Shown here piece after piece: positions 35,697-44,167 of a stretch of 64,000 nucleotides of DNA (positions within the stretch are counted from its first letter, which is position 1; each line of letters opens with the position of its first letter). The notes beneath the pieces are model-generated. The model did no database searches and was not told the DNA's origin. It was given only the letters and a program-made list of their open reading frames with translations. Source of the stretch: DATBAX01 sp963723765 (GTDB taxonomy: Bacteria; Acidobacteriota; Terriglobia; Terriglobales; Acidobacteriaceae); assembly GCA_963723765.1 (NCBI GenBank), contig CAVRSD010000003.1:868001-932000 (forward strand), written 5' to 3'. A program made the translations under genes and the position numbers.

Positions 35697-36992
35697 ATGG
35701 CGAACCTGCAGGCCTTCGAACGAACCGAATACCAACAAGTCAAAGCGGACCTGCATCGCAAAATTCTTGATCGCCTGGATTTGGAGAAACTCGGGCGCAC
35801 CCCGAATGACGCCGCCCGCGAAGAAGTCCTCCTCCTGATTCGCAATACCGTGAACAGCGAGGCGGTGCCTCTCAGCTTCGCTGAGCGCGAACGCCTGGCA
35901 CGGGAAATTCTGGATGAGATTTTTGGGTTGGGTCCACTGGAACCACTTCTCAAGGACCCGACCGTTTCCGACATCCTGGTGAATCGGTATGACAAGGTCT
36001 ACGTGGAACGCGCGGGCAAGCTGGAGCCCACTGGACTGAGTTTCAAGGATGATGCGCACTTAATGCAGATCATCGACCGGATCGTCTCCCGGGTGGGAAG
36101 ACGAGTGGATGAATCGTCACCCATGGTGGATGCGCGTCTTCCCGACGGCTCCCGTGTAAACGCCATCATCCCGCCGCTGGCCATTGACGGGCCCTGCCTG
36201 TCGATCCGCCGTTTTGGCCGTGATCCCATCACCGGCCGCAACATGGTGGAAAACAAAAGCCTGACCGAGCCCATGCTCGAATTGCTCGCCGCCATGGTGA
36301 AAGGCCGGATGAACCTTCTGATTTCCGGCGGCACCGGCGCCGGAAAAACTACATTGCTTAATGTTCTTTCCGGCTACATTCCGAATTCCGAACGCATCGT
36401 GACGATTGAAGACGCGGCCGAACTGCAGATGAAGCAGGAACATGTGGTCCGGCTGGAAACGCGTCCGCCCAATATTGAAGGCAAGGGCGCGGTCAGGCAA
36501 AGGCAGTTAGTGATCAACAGCCTGCGTATGCGGCCTGATCGCATTGTGATTGGTGAGGTCCGCGGCGAAGAGACCTTCGACATGTTGCAGGCCATGAACA
36601 CCGGCCATGAAGGCTCGCTGACGACCGTCCACGCCAACACCCAGCGCGATGCGCTGGCCCGCCTGGAAAACATGTTCTCCATGGCCAATTTGAATATCCC
36701 GGAGCGGGCCATGCGGGCCCAGATCGCCTCTGCGATCCATGGCGTAGTGCAGATTGCGCGTATGGCGGACGGCACGCGCAAAGTAATCAGCGTTACCGAA
36801 GTTACCGGCATGGAGGGCGATATGATCGCCATGCAGGATATTTTTGTTTTCGAGCGCAAAGGGATCGATGAAAATGGGAAGGTAAAAGGAACTTTCCGCG
36901 CCACTGGAATCCGGCCCAAGTTTGCAGAACGGCTTTTGACCGGCGGCCACAAGCTGCGTTCCGCGATCTTTGAATCGTCGATGGAGGTTTAG
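35697..36992 (+). CDS. cpaF: Tad pilus assembly ATPase CpaF/TadA
   Basis: 431 residues, secretion ATPase of the GspE/VirB11 superfamily. It has an N-terminal helical domain, SDILVNRYDKVYVERAGKL near 98, SIRRFGRDPIT near 168, Walker A SGGTGAGKTTLLN near 208, Asp box ERIVTIEDAAELQ near 227, Walker B RPDRIVIGEVRGEETFDMLQAMNTGHEGSLTTVHAN near 280. It is cytoplasmic and powers assembly through TadB/TadC. The ribosome site is weak. Confidence 0.95.
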   Translation: MANLQAFERTEYQQVKADLHRKILDRLDLEKLGRTPNDAAREEVLLLIRNTVNSEAVPLSFAERERLAREILDEIFGLGPLEPLLKDPTVSDILVNRYDKVYVERAGKLEPTGLSFKDDAHLMQIIDRIVSRVGRRVDESSPMVDARLPDGSRVNAIIPPLAIDGPCLSIRRFGRDPITGRNMVENKSLTEPMLELLAAMVKGRMNLLISGGTGAGKTTLLNVLSGYIPNSERIVTIEDAAELQMKQEHVVRLETRPPNIEGKGAVRQRQLVINSLRMRPDRIVIGEVRGEETFDMLQAMNTGHEGSLTTVHANTQRDALARLENMFSMANLNIPERAMRAQIASAIHGVVQIARMADGTRKVISVTEVTGMEGDMIAMQDIFVFERKGIDENGKVKGTFRATGIRPKFAERLLTGGHKLRSAIFESSMEV

Positions 36993-37017
36993 AAGACCCG
37001 GTCCATTTTTATTCTCT

Positions 37018-38010
37018 ATGCTGGCGATTATTGTCATTCTCGTATTTGTAGTGGTGGCTCTGGCCGCCTTCGCAGTTGGCTCGTTCCTTGACCAGCGAAG
37101 CTCGCAGGCCCGACTGCTTCGTGAACGCCTGTCTTCTGTAGAGAAAACGACTGAAGTTGAGTCCACCAGCGAACTGGCCCTGCTGCGGGATGAGATGTTA
37201 AGCCGGATTCCCGCGCTCGACACATTGCTGCGCCGGTCCGCCAGCGTTTCCAATTTGCAGACGATGCTTACCCAGGCGGACATGGGCATGCGCGCCGGCA
37301 ATATTCTTATTCTGTGCGCGCTCAGCACCATCGCCGTCGGCATCGCGGCGCTCTTAGTGACCAGCAGCATGGGCTTACCGGCCCAGGAATCGACGATTGC
37401 TACGGGTGTAGGTGCTGCGGTGGGCGCATTTCTTCCCTACGCGTATGCATCCTACCGCCGGACCAAGCGTTTCCAGAAATTCGAAGAACTCTTTCCGGAA
37501 GCAATCGATACGCTCGCCCGGGCCGTCCGAGCGGGTCACGCCTTTACCACCGCGATCGAGTTGATTGCGAATGAAATCTCCGAACCGATCGCCAGCGAAT
37601 TCCGGAAACTATTTGAAGAGCAGAAATTTGGTTTGCCGGTACGAGATGCCCTCATCAATCTTACTGAGCGGGTACCCCTGGTGGACGTGAAGTTTTTTGT
37701 CACGGCGGTCATGCTACAGCGGGAAACTGGCGGCAATTTGGCGGAGATCCTGGACAATCTCTCTTACGTGATACGAGAGCGGTTCAAGATCCTGCGGCAG
37801 GTCCGGGTTTATACCGCCCAGGGCCGCTTAACCATGATGCTTTTGATGGGGCTGCCTCCCGTGATCGTGGTGACCCTGTTGTTTGTGAGTCCGGAGTTTA
37901 TCCGGCCGTTGTTTACGGACCCCATCGGACACACGTTTTTGGTCATCGGAATCGTATTGCAGACGATGGGTTATTTCATTATCCGGAAGGTCATTCAGAT
38001 TCAGGTCTAA
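37018..38010 (+). CDS. tadB: Tad pilus inner-membrane protein TadB
   Basis: 330 residues from ATG 37018, which begins with a membrane helix (MLAIIVILVFVVVALAAFAVG). A TTG start at 36970 inside cpaF is possible. The T2SSF domain is at about 165-290 (FEELFPEAIDTLARAVRAGHAFTTAIELI, FFVTAVMLQRETGGNLAEILDNLSYVIRER), and further helices follow. It forms the membrane platform with TadC. tadC follows 3 bases later. Confidence 0.92.
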   Translation: MLAIIVILVFVVVALAAFAVGSFLDQRSSQARLLRERLSSVEKTTEVESTSELALLRDEMLSRIPALDTLLRRSASVSNLQTMLTQADMGMRAGNILILCALSTIAVGIAALLVTSSMGLPAQESTIATGVGAAVGAFLPYAYASYRRTKRFQKFEELFPEAIDTLARAVRAGHAFTTAIELIANEISEPIASEFRKLFEEQKFGLPVRDALINLTERVPLVDVKFFVTAVMLQRETGGNLAEILDNLSYVIRERFKILRQVRVYTAQGRLTMMLLMGLPPVIVVTLLFVSPEFIRPLFTDPIGHTFLVIGIVLQTMGYFIIRKVIQIQV

Positions 38011-38013
38011 CGT

Positions 38014-38907
38014 ATGGCGCTTGTATTGACGATCATATTGTTTCTGACCATCGCCCTGGCGGTCTTCGCTTTCGGGGCGGCGGCTTACGCGCCTTCGTCC
38101 GTCCTCGGATCCCGTTTGCGTTCTCTCAGTTGGCAGAAAACCCAGAAGGAAGAAAAGCCGGCGTTCAAAGATCGTCTGGAACAAGCGCTCGATCCATTAA
38201 GTAAAGCCCTGCCTTTGTCGCCGAGTGAAGTGTCTCGGACGCGCGCCTGGCTGATTCAGGCGGGTTATCGCGATTCCCGGCACTTGACCATCTACGTTGG
38301 CAGCCGCGTGGGTATGGCCATCTTGGGGCTTGCGGTCGTCCTGGCCATCGGCAATAGTTCCCTGTTTCTGTTGGTGGGAGTTCCGGCTTTTGGTTTTTTC
38401 CTGCCCAGGTTCATTCTGAAGCGTCTCATCAAGAAACGCCAGCACCTCATCACGATAGGACTGGCCGATGCTCTCGATCTGACGGTAATCTGCGTGGAGG
38501 CCGGGCTGGCACTGGACCAGGCCATGATGCGGGTCGGCGAAGACCTTCGGCATGCGCACCCGGAACTAAGTGACGAGTTTCATCTGGTCAATTTAGAGAT
38601 GCGCGCCGGAAAGCCGCGTTCCGAAGCCTTGCGTAATTTGTGGGAGCGCACTGGCGTCAATGATATTCGCTCTCTGGTAGCCACGCTGGTACAGACCGAC
38701 CGCTTTGGAACAAGTGTGGCCCAGGCGCTGCGGGTGCACTCGGATTCCCTGCGCACGGAGCGGCGGCAGCGGGCCGAAGAGCAAGCCGCCAAAACCACTA
38801 TCAAAATGGTGATCCCCCTCGCCCTATTCATTATGCCTTCGATCTTGATTGTGAGCATCGGGCCGGCACTGATCCAGTTGTACCGGTCGCTCATTGCAGG
38901 ACACTAA
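38014..38907 (+). CDS. tadC: Tad pilus inner-membrane protein TadC
   Basis: 297 residues. An N-terminal helix (MALVLTIILFLTIALAVFAFG), two middle helices (MAILGLAVVLAIGN, LLVGVPAFGFFLPRFIL), then a T2SSF domain (LADALDLTVICVEAGLALDQAMMRVGEDL, LVATLVQTDRFGTSVAQALRVHSDSLRTERRQRAEEQAAKT) and a last helix. It partners TadB. It is followed by the DUF192 gene after 49 bases. Confidence 0.92.
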   Translation: MALVLTIILFLTIALAVFAFGAAAYAPSSVLGSRLRSLSWQKTQKEEKPAFKDRLEQALDPLSKALPLSPSEVSRTRAWLIQAGYRDSRHLTIYVGSRVGMAILGLAVVLAIGNSSLFLLVGVPAFGFFLPRFILKRLIKKRQHLITIGLADALDLTVICVEAGLALDQAMMRVGEDLRHAHPELSDEFHLVNLEMRAGKPRSEALRNLWERTGVNDIRSLVATLVQTDRFGTSVAQALRVHSDSLRTERRQRAEEQAAKTTIKMVIPLALFIMPSILIVSIGPALIQLYRSLIAGH

Positions 38908-38956
38908 ACACCGCAGTCGCCAAACTCCCCCACGAGTTTGCTAATCAGGAGTTGTG

Positions 38957-39355
38957 ATGTCGTCACCGGGGTCCACGGGATATGCCTTCAATCGGACACG
39001 ACAGGCCCATCTGGCCACGCAGATGTCGATCGCGGACACTCACTGGTCCCGCTTTCGTGGCTTGATGTGGACCGAGGGTGCGAATTTTTCCGCAGGATGC
39101 GGCTTGTGGATCGTTCCCTGCCGTGGAGTCCATACTTTCGGCATGCGTTTCCCCATCGACGTAATTTACTTGGACGCTGACAAGACCGTGCTTCACATCG
39201 AGAATCAACTGAAGCCTTGGCGGATCGCTCCGGTTCGCAGGCATGCAGTTTCCGTGCTCGAATTGCCGGGAAATACAATCCAGTCCACCGGCACCGCGCT
39301 CGGGGATAAGATTGACATCTCATTCGAGCAATCCTCGCGGGCGGTCAGCCGATGA
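38957..39355 (+). CDS. DUF192 family protein
   Basis: 132 residues from the ATG after AGGAG; a GTG at 38954 is 3 bases upstream. The DUF192 core is complete: TQMSIADTHWSRFRGLMW, GCGLWIVPCRGVHTFGMRFPIDVIYLDADKTVLHIENQLKPW, and SVLELPGNTIQSTGTALGD. There is no signal peptide. The biochemical role of DUF192 is unknown; the gene is often found beside Tad loci. Its stop overlaps the next ATG (ATGA), so it is translationally coupled to the TonB-like gene. Confidence 0.88.
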   Translation: MSSPGSTGYAFNRTRQAHLATQMSIADTHWSRFRGLMWTEGANFSAGCGLWIVPCRGVHTFGMRFPIDVIYLDADKTVLHIENQLKPWRIAPVRRHAVSVLELPGNTIQSTGTALGDKIDISFEQSSRAVSR

Positions 39356-41397
39356 GCGAACTCATTACTCTCCCCGAGAGCATTCAGGTGAACGACGCGC
39401 CCAATTTCCTGGTCGAGTGGTCGTCGCCATGGCACGAATTCCGCGCCGCGATTCGCCCTGCACTCAGCCGTTCTCCCGAACCGCTCTCAGGGGAAGCTCC
39501 AGTGGGATTGTTTCCGTACCGGGGCATGTTAGTTTCCTGGCTGTTCGAAGCTGTTCTAGTCATTGCAGCCATCATGTTATCGGCGCGGCTGGCGGAAATA
39601 CGTTCTCTTGAACCTGCCGCCATGATCAAACCGGACGTTATCTATTTTTCCGGGAACGAATTGCCCCGCACCGAAGATGCTGGGGGAACACGGGCCGGCC
39701 GCTCTGGGCGTTCCGGAGGACATCAGGCCCATCATCCGACTCAGACCATACGTGTGGCACGCGGAGAAACACTGCGGGAAAGAGTCGTGGACGCACCCAG
39801 ATTAAACCTGCCTAAATCGGAATCCGCAGTTGCGAATCTGCTTGCCTACAAGCCGATTCCTGGCCCCGCGCCTACCGAAGGACTCAAGTCGTCGCAGCGG
39901 GCCCCGCAAATGCCCATGCAGGCCGTTGCTCCTGCGCCCGAGATCCAATCGGACAAGATGCGATCGTCACTGACCTTGAACGCAAGTGTGGTTCCTCCGG
40001 CTCCAGTGGCGCCGCAACGCGACATCCACTCCCCACGAATGCCGGGCAATCAGCCGGTGCAAGTTGTTCCACCCCCGGTCTCGGCTCCTGAAAAATTGAC
40101 CTCGCAGAATCCGCGATTGACGCTACCGGCTCCGGCAGTGGTCGCGCCGCCGCCGCAGATCACGCGAGAAAAGGTGACTGCGGGACCAGGGTTCGGCGCC
40201 GACGAACTGCATAGTCAGGTGGTGCCTCCGCCCGCACAGGTGGCCAGCAATTCTAAAGACCATCGCAACTTTGGCGGTTTGGGTACCAATACTGCCGTGG
40301 TGCCACCCACCGTTCAACTCAACGATGGCTCCACGCAGCGCCACCCATCCAACGATCTTGGGGGTAACGCGAATGTGGTGCCACCCACGGTTCAGCTAAA
40401 CAATGGTTCGACGCAGCGTCAGCCTTCCGCTGGACTGGGTGGGAGTGCCGCTGTCGTGCCCCCAGCTCCAACGATTTCTGGAGGATCAAGCCAGGCACGC
40501 GGAAATCGTGGCACAGGCCTCGGTAGTCCGGCAGACGCAGGCGTGGTAGCGCCTCCCAAAGATACTGGCGGCAGCACGGCGGGAACTGGAGTGGTCGTTT
40601 CCAGCCAGCCCGGATCCACGAAGGGCGTGCCCGCAAAAAGCGCAACCGGGGCTTTGGCTCTGTCTCCGTCGGGTGGCCCGACGCCCGGCCTGGGAGGATC
40701 AGGCGGCGGATCGAGTATAGGACGAGGAACCGATTCCGGAAGTGGGTTGGCAGGCAAAGACGAAGGAGCCGGAAAAGTTGGCACCGGTCGAGGCTCGGAC
40801 ACGACCGCCCGTTCCGGAATTTCGCCTTATCCCGGCACCGGGGGGGCGGGTAACGGAAACACTGCAAAACCGACGATGCCGGGCGTTTCCGTGAGCGGAG
40901 GCAGCAACATCGTGACCTTGCCCAGCTTTGGCACTGACAGCGCTCAACCAGCGGATCAAGGACGATCCACCACCCATAAAGACGATCGGCCCGGAATCAC
41001 CGTCGTGGCTTCTTCTCGATCAGGTGGAGCTTTTAATTTCTACGGCACGCTCAAAGGCGACAAGGTTTATACGATTTACATCGATACCGTTCTCGGCACG
41101 GCGGTGATGGAATTCGCCGATCCCAACTCGGTTGGGCATGGCGGTGAAGATCTGACCGCTCCGCGACCCATACGAGCTTCCTTACCAGCCAACTTGAAAC
41201 GCTCCAGGCTCGTGATCGCCTGCGTTCTGGATGGCTCAGGAGGACTGAAAAACGCGCACGTTCTGGAAGCCGGCGCACCGGAATTCACCAGCAGAGTCAT
41301 GGCCGCTCTACCTAGCTGGAAGTTCAGTCCGGCATTACGTGGAAGTCAGCCGGTGGAAGTGAACGCGATTTTGGGCTTCGACATTGATACGCGATAA
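39352..41397 (+). CDS. TonB-like energy-transducer protein with a long repeat linker
   Basis: 681 residues. A cytoplasmic N-terminus of about 60 residues precedes one membrane helix (MLVSWLFEAVLVIAAIMLSARLA near 60-82). About 480 residues of Pro, Gly, Ser, Thr and Val-rich linker follow, including 26-residue VVPPTVQLN repeats near 316-372. A TonB C-terminal domain ends the protein (ASLPANLKRSRLVIACVLDGSGGLKNAHVLEAGAPEF... AALPSWKFSPALRGSQPVEVNAIL). No exbB/exbD is adjacent. Coupled to the Tad locus, it may link the machine to the envelope, but this is inference. Confidence 0.8.
   Translation: MSELITLPESIQVNDAPNFLVEWSSPWHEFRAAIRPALSRSPEPLSGEAPVGLFPYRGMLVSWLFEAVLVIAAIMLSARLAEIRSLEPAAMIKPDVIYFSGNELPRTEDAGGTRAGRSGRSGGHQAHHPTQTIRVARGETLRERVVDAPRLNLPKSESAVANLLAYKPIPGPAPTEGLKSSQRAPQMPMQAVAPAPEIQSDKMRSSLTLNASVVPPAPVAPQRDIHSPRMPGNQPVQVVPPPVSAPEKLTSQNPRLTLPAPAVVAPPPQITREKVTAGPGFGADELHSQVVPPPAQVASNSKDHRNFGGLGTNTAVVPPTVQLNDGSTQRHPSNDLGGNANVVPPTVQLNNGSTQRQPSAGLGGSAAVVPPAPTISGGSSQARGNRGTGLGSPADAGVVAPPKDTGGSTAGTGVVVSSQPGSTKGVPAKSATGALALSPSGGPTPGLGGSGGGSSIGRGTDSGSGLAGKDEGAGKVGTGRGSDTTARSGISPYPGTGGAGNGNTAKPTMPGVSVSGGSNIVTLPSFGTDSAQPADQGRSTTHKDDRPGITVVASSRSGGAFNFYGTLKGDKVYTIYIDTVLGTAVMEFADPNSVGHGGEDLTAPRPIRASLPANLKRSRLVIACVLDGSGGLKNAHVLEAGAPEFTSRVMAALPSWKFSPALRGSQPVEVNAILGFDIDTR
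40297..40470 (+). repeat. 78-bp direct repeats inside the TonB-like gene
   Basis: Three units start at 40297, 40375 and 40453, exactly 78 bases apart. They encode VVPPTVQLNDGSTQRHPSND, VVPPTVQLNNGSTQRQPSAG and the diverged VVPPAPTISGG. The first two are nearly identical in protein. They keep the frame and lengthen the periplasmic linker. Confidence 0.75.
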
Positions 41398-41454
41398 GCT
41401 CACGTAGGGACGAACGCCCCCGTCTGTGCCATAAGAAAAGCTCGTTGCGAATGG

Positions 41455-42363
41455 TTAACGCTCTAACTCTATCCGGTCCCACTTTCCAAGATTCGCCCCG
41501 GCATCGTAGGTACTTTGGCAAAATTCCCGCAAAGCAGCTTCGGGAGAGTCCGCCAACCGCACATCGTCATACATCAGGAAGAACTCATTCTTCTCCTTGC
41601 TGTAGAAGGCTTTCGCCGGTCGCACTACGCTGTCCTTAAAGCCCGATGGCTCTGGCGCAGCGTAGGCATAGAAAGCCGCGTCTTTGATGATCTCGCCGTC
41701 GCCCGGCCAGAAGCCTACGCTAATCACCTCGTGCGAATACGCTTCCTTCGTAATTTTGTCCGCATCCGGACGCTCCGGCGCACGGCGGCCCGAGAAACGG
41801 GTGACGCACAGATCGAAGCTGCCCCAAAAGAAATGTACCGGGCTGCACTTTCCAAGGAATCCTGCCCTGAATTCCTGAAAGACTGGATTCACGCTGGCGA
41901 GAATCTGCCAAAAACTATGCGCGTATTCGCGGTCGTAAGAGGCATGATTTTTATCCAGATCAAAGCGAACCGGGTTGGGCACTTCGACGGGCATGTCCCA
42001 TACCTTCACATCGATTCCGAGTGAATGCAGCGCCTCCATAAATTCTGCATAAAATTGAGCAACCGTGCGAGGGATCAGTGAGAATGCCCTGCTTTCACCA
42101 AGGCTGGTTGTAATCTCCAGACTGTGGGCGACGAAATCAAACTGGACCTCGAAGATTCCCTTATCGTATGGAATCGCCGACGTCGTCAAACCCCGCGCCG
42201 TTACGTACATCGCAACTCCCCAGTAATGGTTTACGTTCGGGCCGAGTGCGAGGCGAACTTTGCCCACAATTTGCGTCCACATGTGGAGCGTCGCATAAGT
42301 ATCTTTCCACTCCGCGAATGGGAGGGCAGGCCACCGTTCTGTTTGCTTCCTGTCAGTCGTCAT
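41455..42363 (-). CDS. DUF5996 family protein
   Basis: 302 residues without signal peptide or membrane helices. It begins TTDRKQTERWPALPFAEWKDTYATLHMWTQIVGKVRLAL, has a central GVAMYVTARGLTTSAIPY and ends with DDVRLADSPEAALREFCQSTYDAGANLGKWD. VHFFWGSFDLCVTRFSGRRAP near 178 is the most conserved-looking block. This is a family of unknown function widespread in soil bacteria. It is transcribed opposite to the Tad operon and downstream of the membrane protein at 42423, with 59 bases between. Confidence 0.8.
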   Translation of the reverse strand: MTTDRKQTERWPALPFAEWKDTYATLHMWTQIVGKVRLALGPNVNHYWGVAMYVTARGLTTSAIPYDKGIFEVQFDFVAHSLEITTSLGESRAFSLIPRTVAQFYAEFMEALHSLGIDVKVWDMPVEVPNPVRFDLDKNHASYDREYAHSFWQILASVNPVFQEFRAGFLGKCSPVHFFWGSFDLCVTRFSGRRAPERPDADKITKEAYSHEVISVGFWPGDGEIIKDAAFYAYAAPEPSGFKDSVVRPAKAFYSKEKNEFFLMYDDVRLADSPEAALREFCQSTYDAGANLGKWDRIELER

Positions 42364-42422
42364 CTCTTGATCTTACGGCTTAAATTCTCTTTAGAGGTGG
42401 AGCAGCATTTCGCCGCGTGAAG

Positions 42423-44015
42423 TTACTGTACAACCTTCTCAAACAATACGGCTGTGTCATCTTCATGAACCACTACCCACGCCGTCGTTTGCTTGAGTAG
42501 GATAGCCAGCGAAGATTGTGCCGGTATCAATATCCTGGTCACATGCTCTTCCTCAAGCACTTTGTCCCAACCTGGCTGAATCTGGACAACCTTCAAGTAG
42601 TTCTTGAAGAATTCGCTTCCATATAGGTCATGGCGATCATCTACAAGCACTTTAGTTTTTGGATAGAACTGATAGATCAAATATCCGCCCCACGTATCTG
42701 GGCAAAAAATTGGGACACCGACGCCACGAGAAGAAATCACTTCGGCGGCCTGCACCGGAAACCGTCCGGCGTCGAAGTGGGCATCCATCACTTGGTTCGA
42801 GCCGAGTATTCCGCCGTGTCCGCAAATCCATGCGCAGAAGATGACTGCAATTAGGGGCCATAAGTGACCCCGGAAACTCAGCTCCATCCTCTCCATGCGG
42901 GCCCCAAACGAATGCAACCGCATGAGAAATTTCCTCAGCCAAGAGGCAACGTCAGATCGCGAACCCTCCTCGGACAAGGTCTCTGAAAGCAACGGAGCAA
43001 TGATCAGAACCAAAAGCAGAGACGAGATGGGAAGATTGCGCGAAGCATACAGCCCGCTGGAAACCGCGAAAAGGACGACCAGTAACTGCGAAGTTCCCAG
43101 CTTTCGGAAAGAGATGGCGAGAGCCACAACGGTGATCAGAAGCAACATCTCAAAACATTGCGGGGGGAAATGATGGAAATTTGGAGAAAGGAACTCGTCG
43201 ATATGGTTCATCAGAAAGCGGTTCGTGAGATAGCCGTAAATGTGCTGGTGGAGTTTGTAGCCATAGGGATTCACGAACGTCGCCACCAGGCAAAGCCCAC
43301 TCACGATTCCCAACTGCTTGTGCAACTCACCAATTCTTTGCCGTTCGCCGGCTTCCCCGCTGGCAAAGTATTGGATCCACCCGCCTGCCATATAGAGTGC
43401 CAGCAGCGCAAACCCGAACACGAATCCGCCGTGCACATTCACCCAAACCAGCATGAGGGCAGGCAACCAGTACAGACGACGTTTCTTAGGATTGGGAGTG
43501 CTTGCTGAAGAGTCAATAATTTGGAACCACACCACCGCAAATAGCCAGCTCAGAATATGTGGCCGCGCGAGCAAATGGATACTGCAGGCCCCAATGGAAA
43601 GTAAGAGCAGAATTGGTGTCACCGGCAGGCTGCCTCCGCGGCGTAGCGCGAGCCTGAGCACGAATGCGAAAGTTGCCGCAATCACCAGTGCGGAAAAAAA
43701 TACAACGCCGTTCAGCCCCATCACTCCATGAATCGCCGCGATCAACCCATCGTAGAGCCATTCCCAGGCATACCAGGCCTGCCCGTTCATGGTGGACGAA
43801 AACGAATCCACGCGGGTAATCGCATGAGTTTGCAACATCTGCTGGCCGTTGCGGATGTGCCAGCCAATTCCCGCATCCCAGAGCAGACGTGGAGCCAATA
43901 AACCACCAGTCAATGCGAAAAAAATGACCAGAAATAAGAGATCGGTGATGGAGGGCGAAATCCATTGAAACCACGCAGAAGTGGGGCTCGAACCTGATGA
44001 AGGCCGTATTTGCAT
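42423..44015 (-). CDS. large polytopic membrane protein, unknown function
   Basis: 530 residues from the ATG at 44015; a GTG at 44030 is an alternative and neither has a clear ribosome site. About twelve helices are predicted. It has a first-loop motif DAGIGWHIRNGQQMLQTHAITRVDSFSSTMNGQAWYAWEWLYDG, ARPHILSWLFAVVW near 150, and VNVHGGFVFGFALL near 193. A soluble C-terminal part follows (GVPIFCPDTWGGYLIYQFYPKTKVLVDDRHDLYG). The overall plan resembles GT-C-type membrane glycosyltransferases, but I cannot assign a family. Confidence 0.7.
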   Translation of the reverse strand: MQIRPSSGSSPTSAWFQWISPSITDLLFLVIFFALTGGLLAPRLLWDAGIGWHIRNGQQMLQTHAITRVDSFSSTMNGQAWYAWEWLYDGLIAAIHGVMGLNGVVFFSALVIAATFAFVLRLALRRGGSLPVTPILLLLSIGACSIHLLARPHILSWLFAVVWFQIIDSSASTPNPKKRRLYWLPALMLVWVNVHGGFVFGFALLALYMAGGWIQYFASGEAGERQRIGELHKQLGIVSGLCLVATFVNPYGYKLHQHIYGYLTNRFLMNHIDEFLSPNFHHFPPQCFEMLLLITVVALAISFRKLGTSQLLVVLFAVSSGLYASRNLPISSLLLVLIIAPLLSETLSEEGSRSDVASWLRKFLMRLHSFGARMERMELSFRGHLWPLIAVIFCAWICGHGGILGSNQVMDAHFDAGRFPVQAAEVISSRGVGVPIFCPDTWGGYLIYQFYPKTKVLVDDRHDLYGSEFFKNYLKVVQIQPGWDKVLEEEHVTRILIPAQSSLAILLKQTTAWVVVHEDDTAVLFEKVVQ

Positions 44016-44167
44016 AGGTTTCGACGACACAAGGTATACTCGCGTTCAACTCGCCCATGTTATCCGATTCCAGGCCTTGGCCACGAGTGACTTAGTGGGT
44101 CTTTTGACGAAACTTTTTCACCTCGAAAGAGCCGGCAGGAATCTATATATTGGGGCGGAAAAACTTC

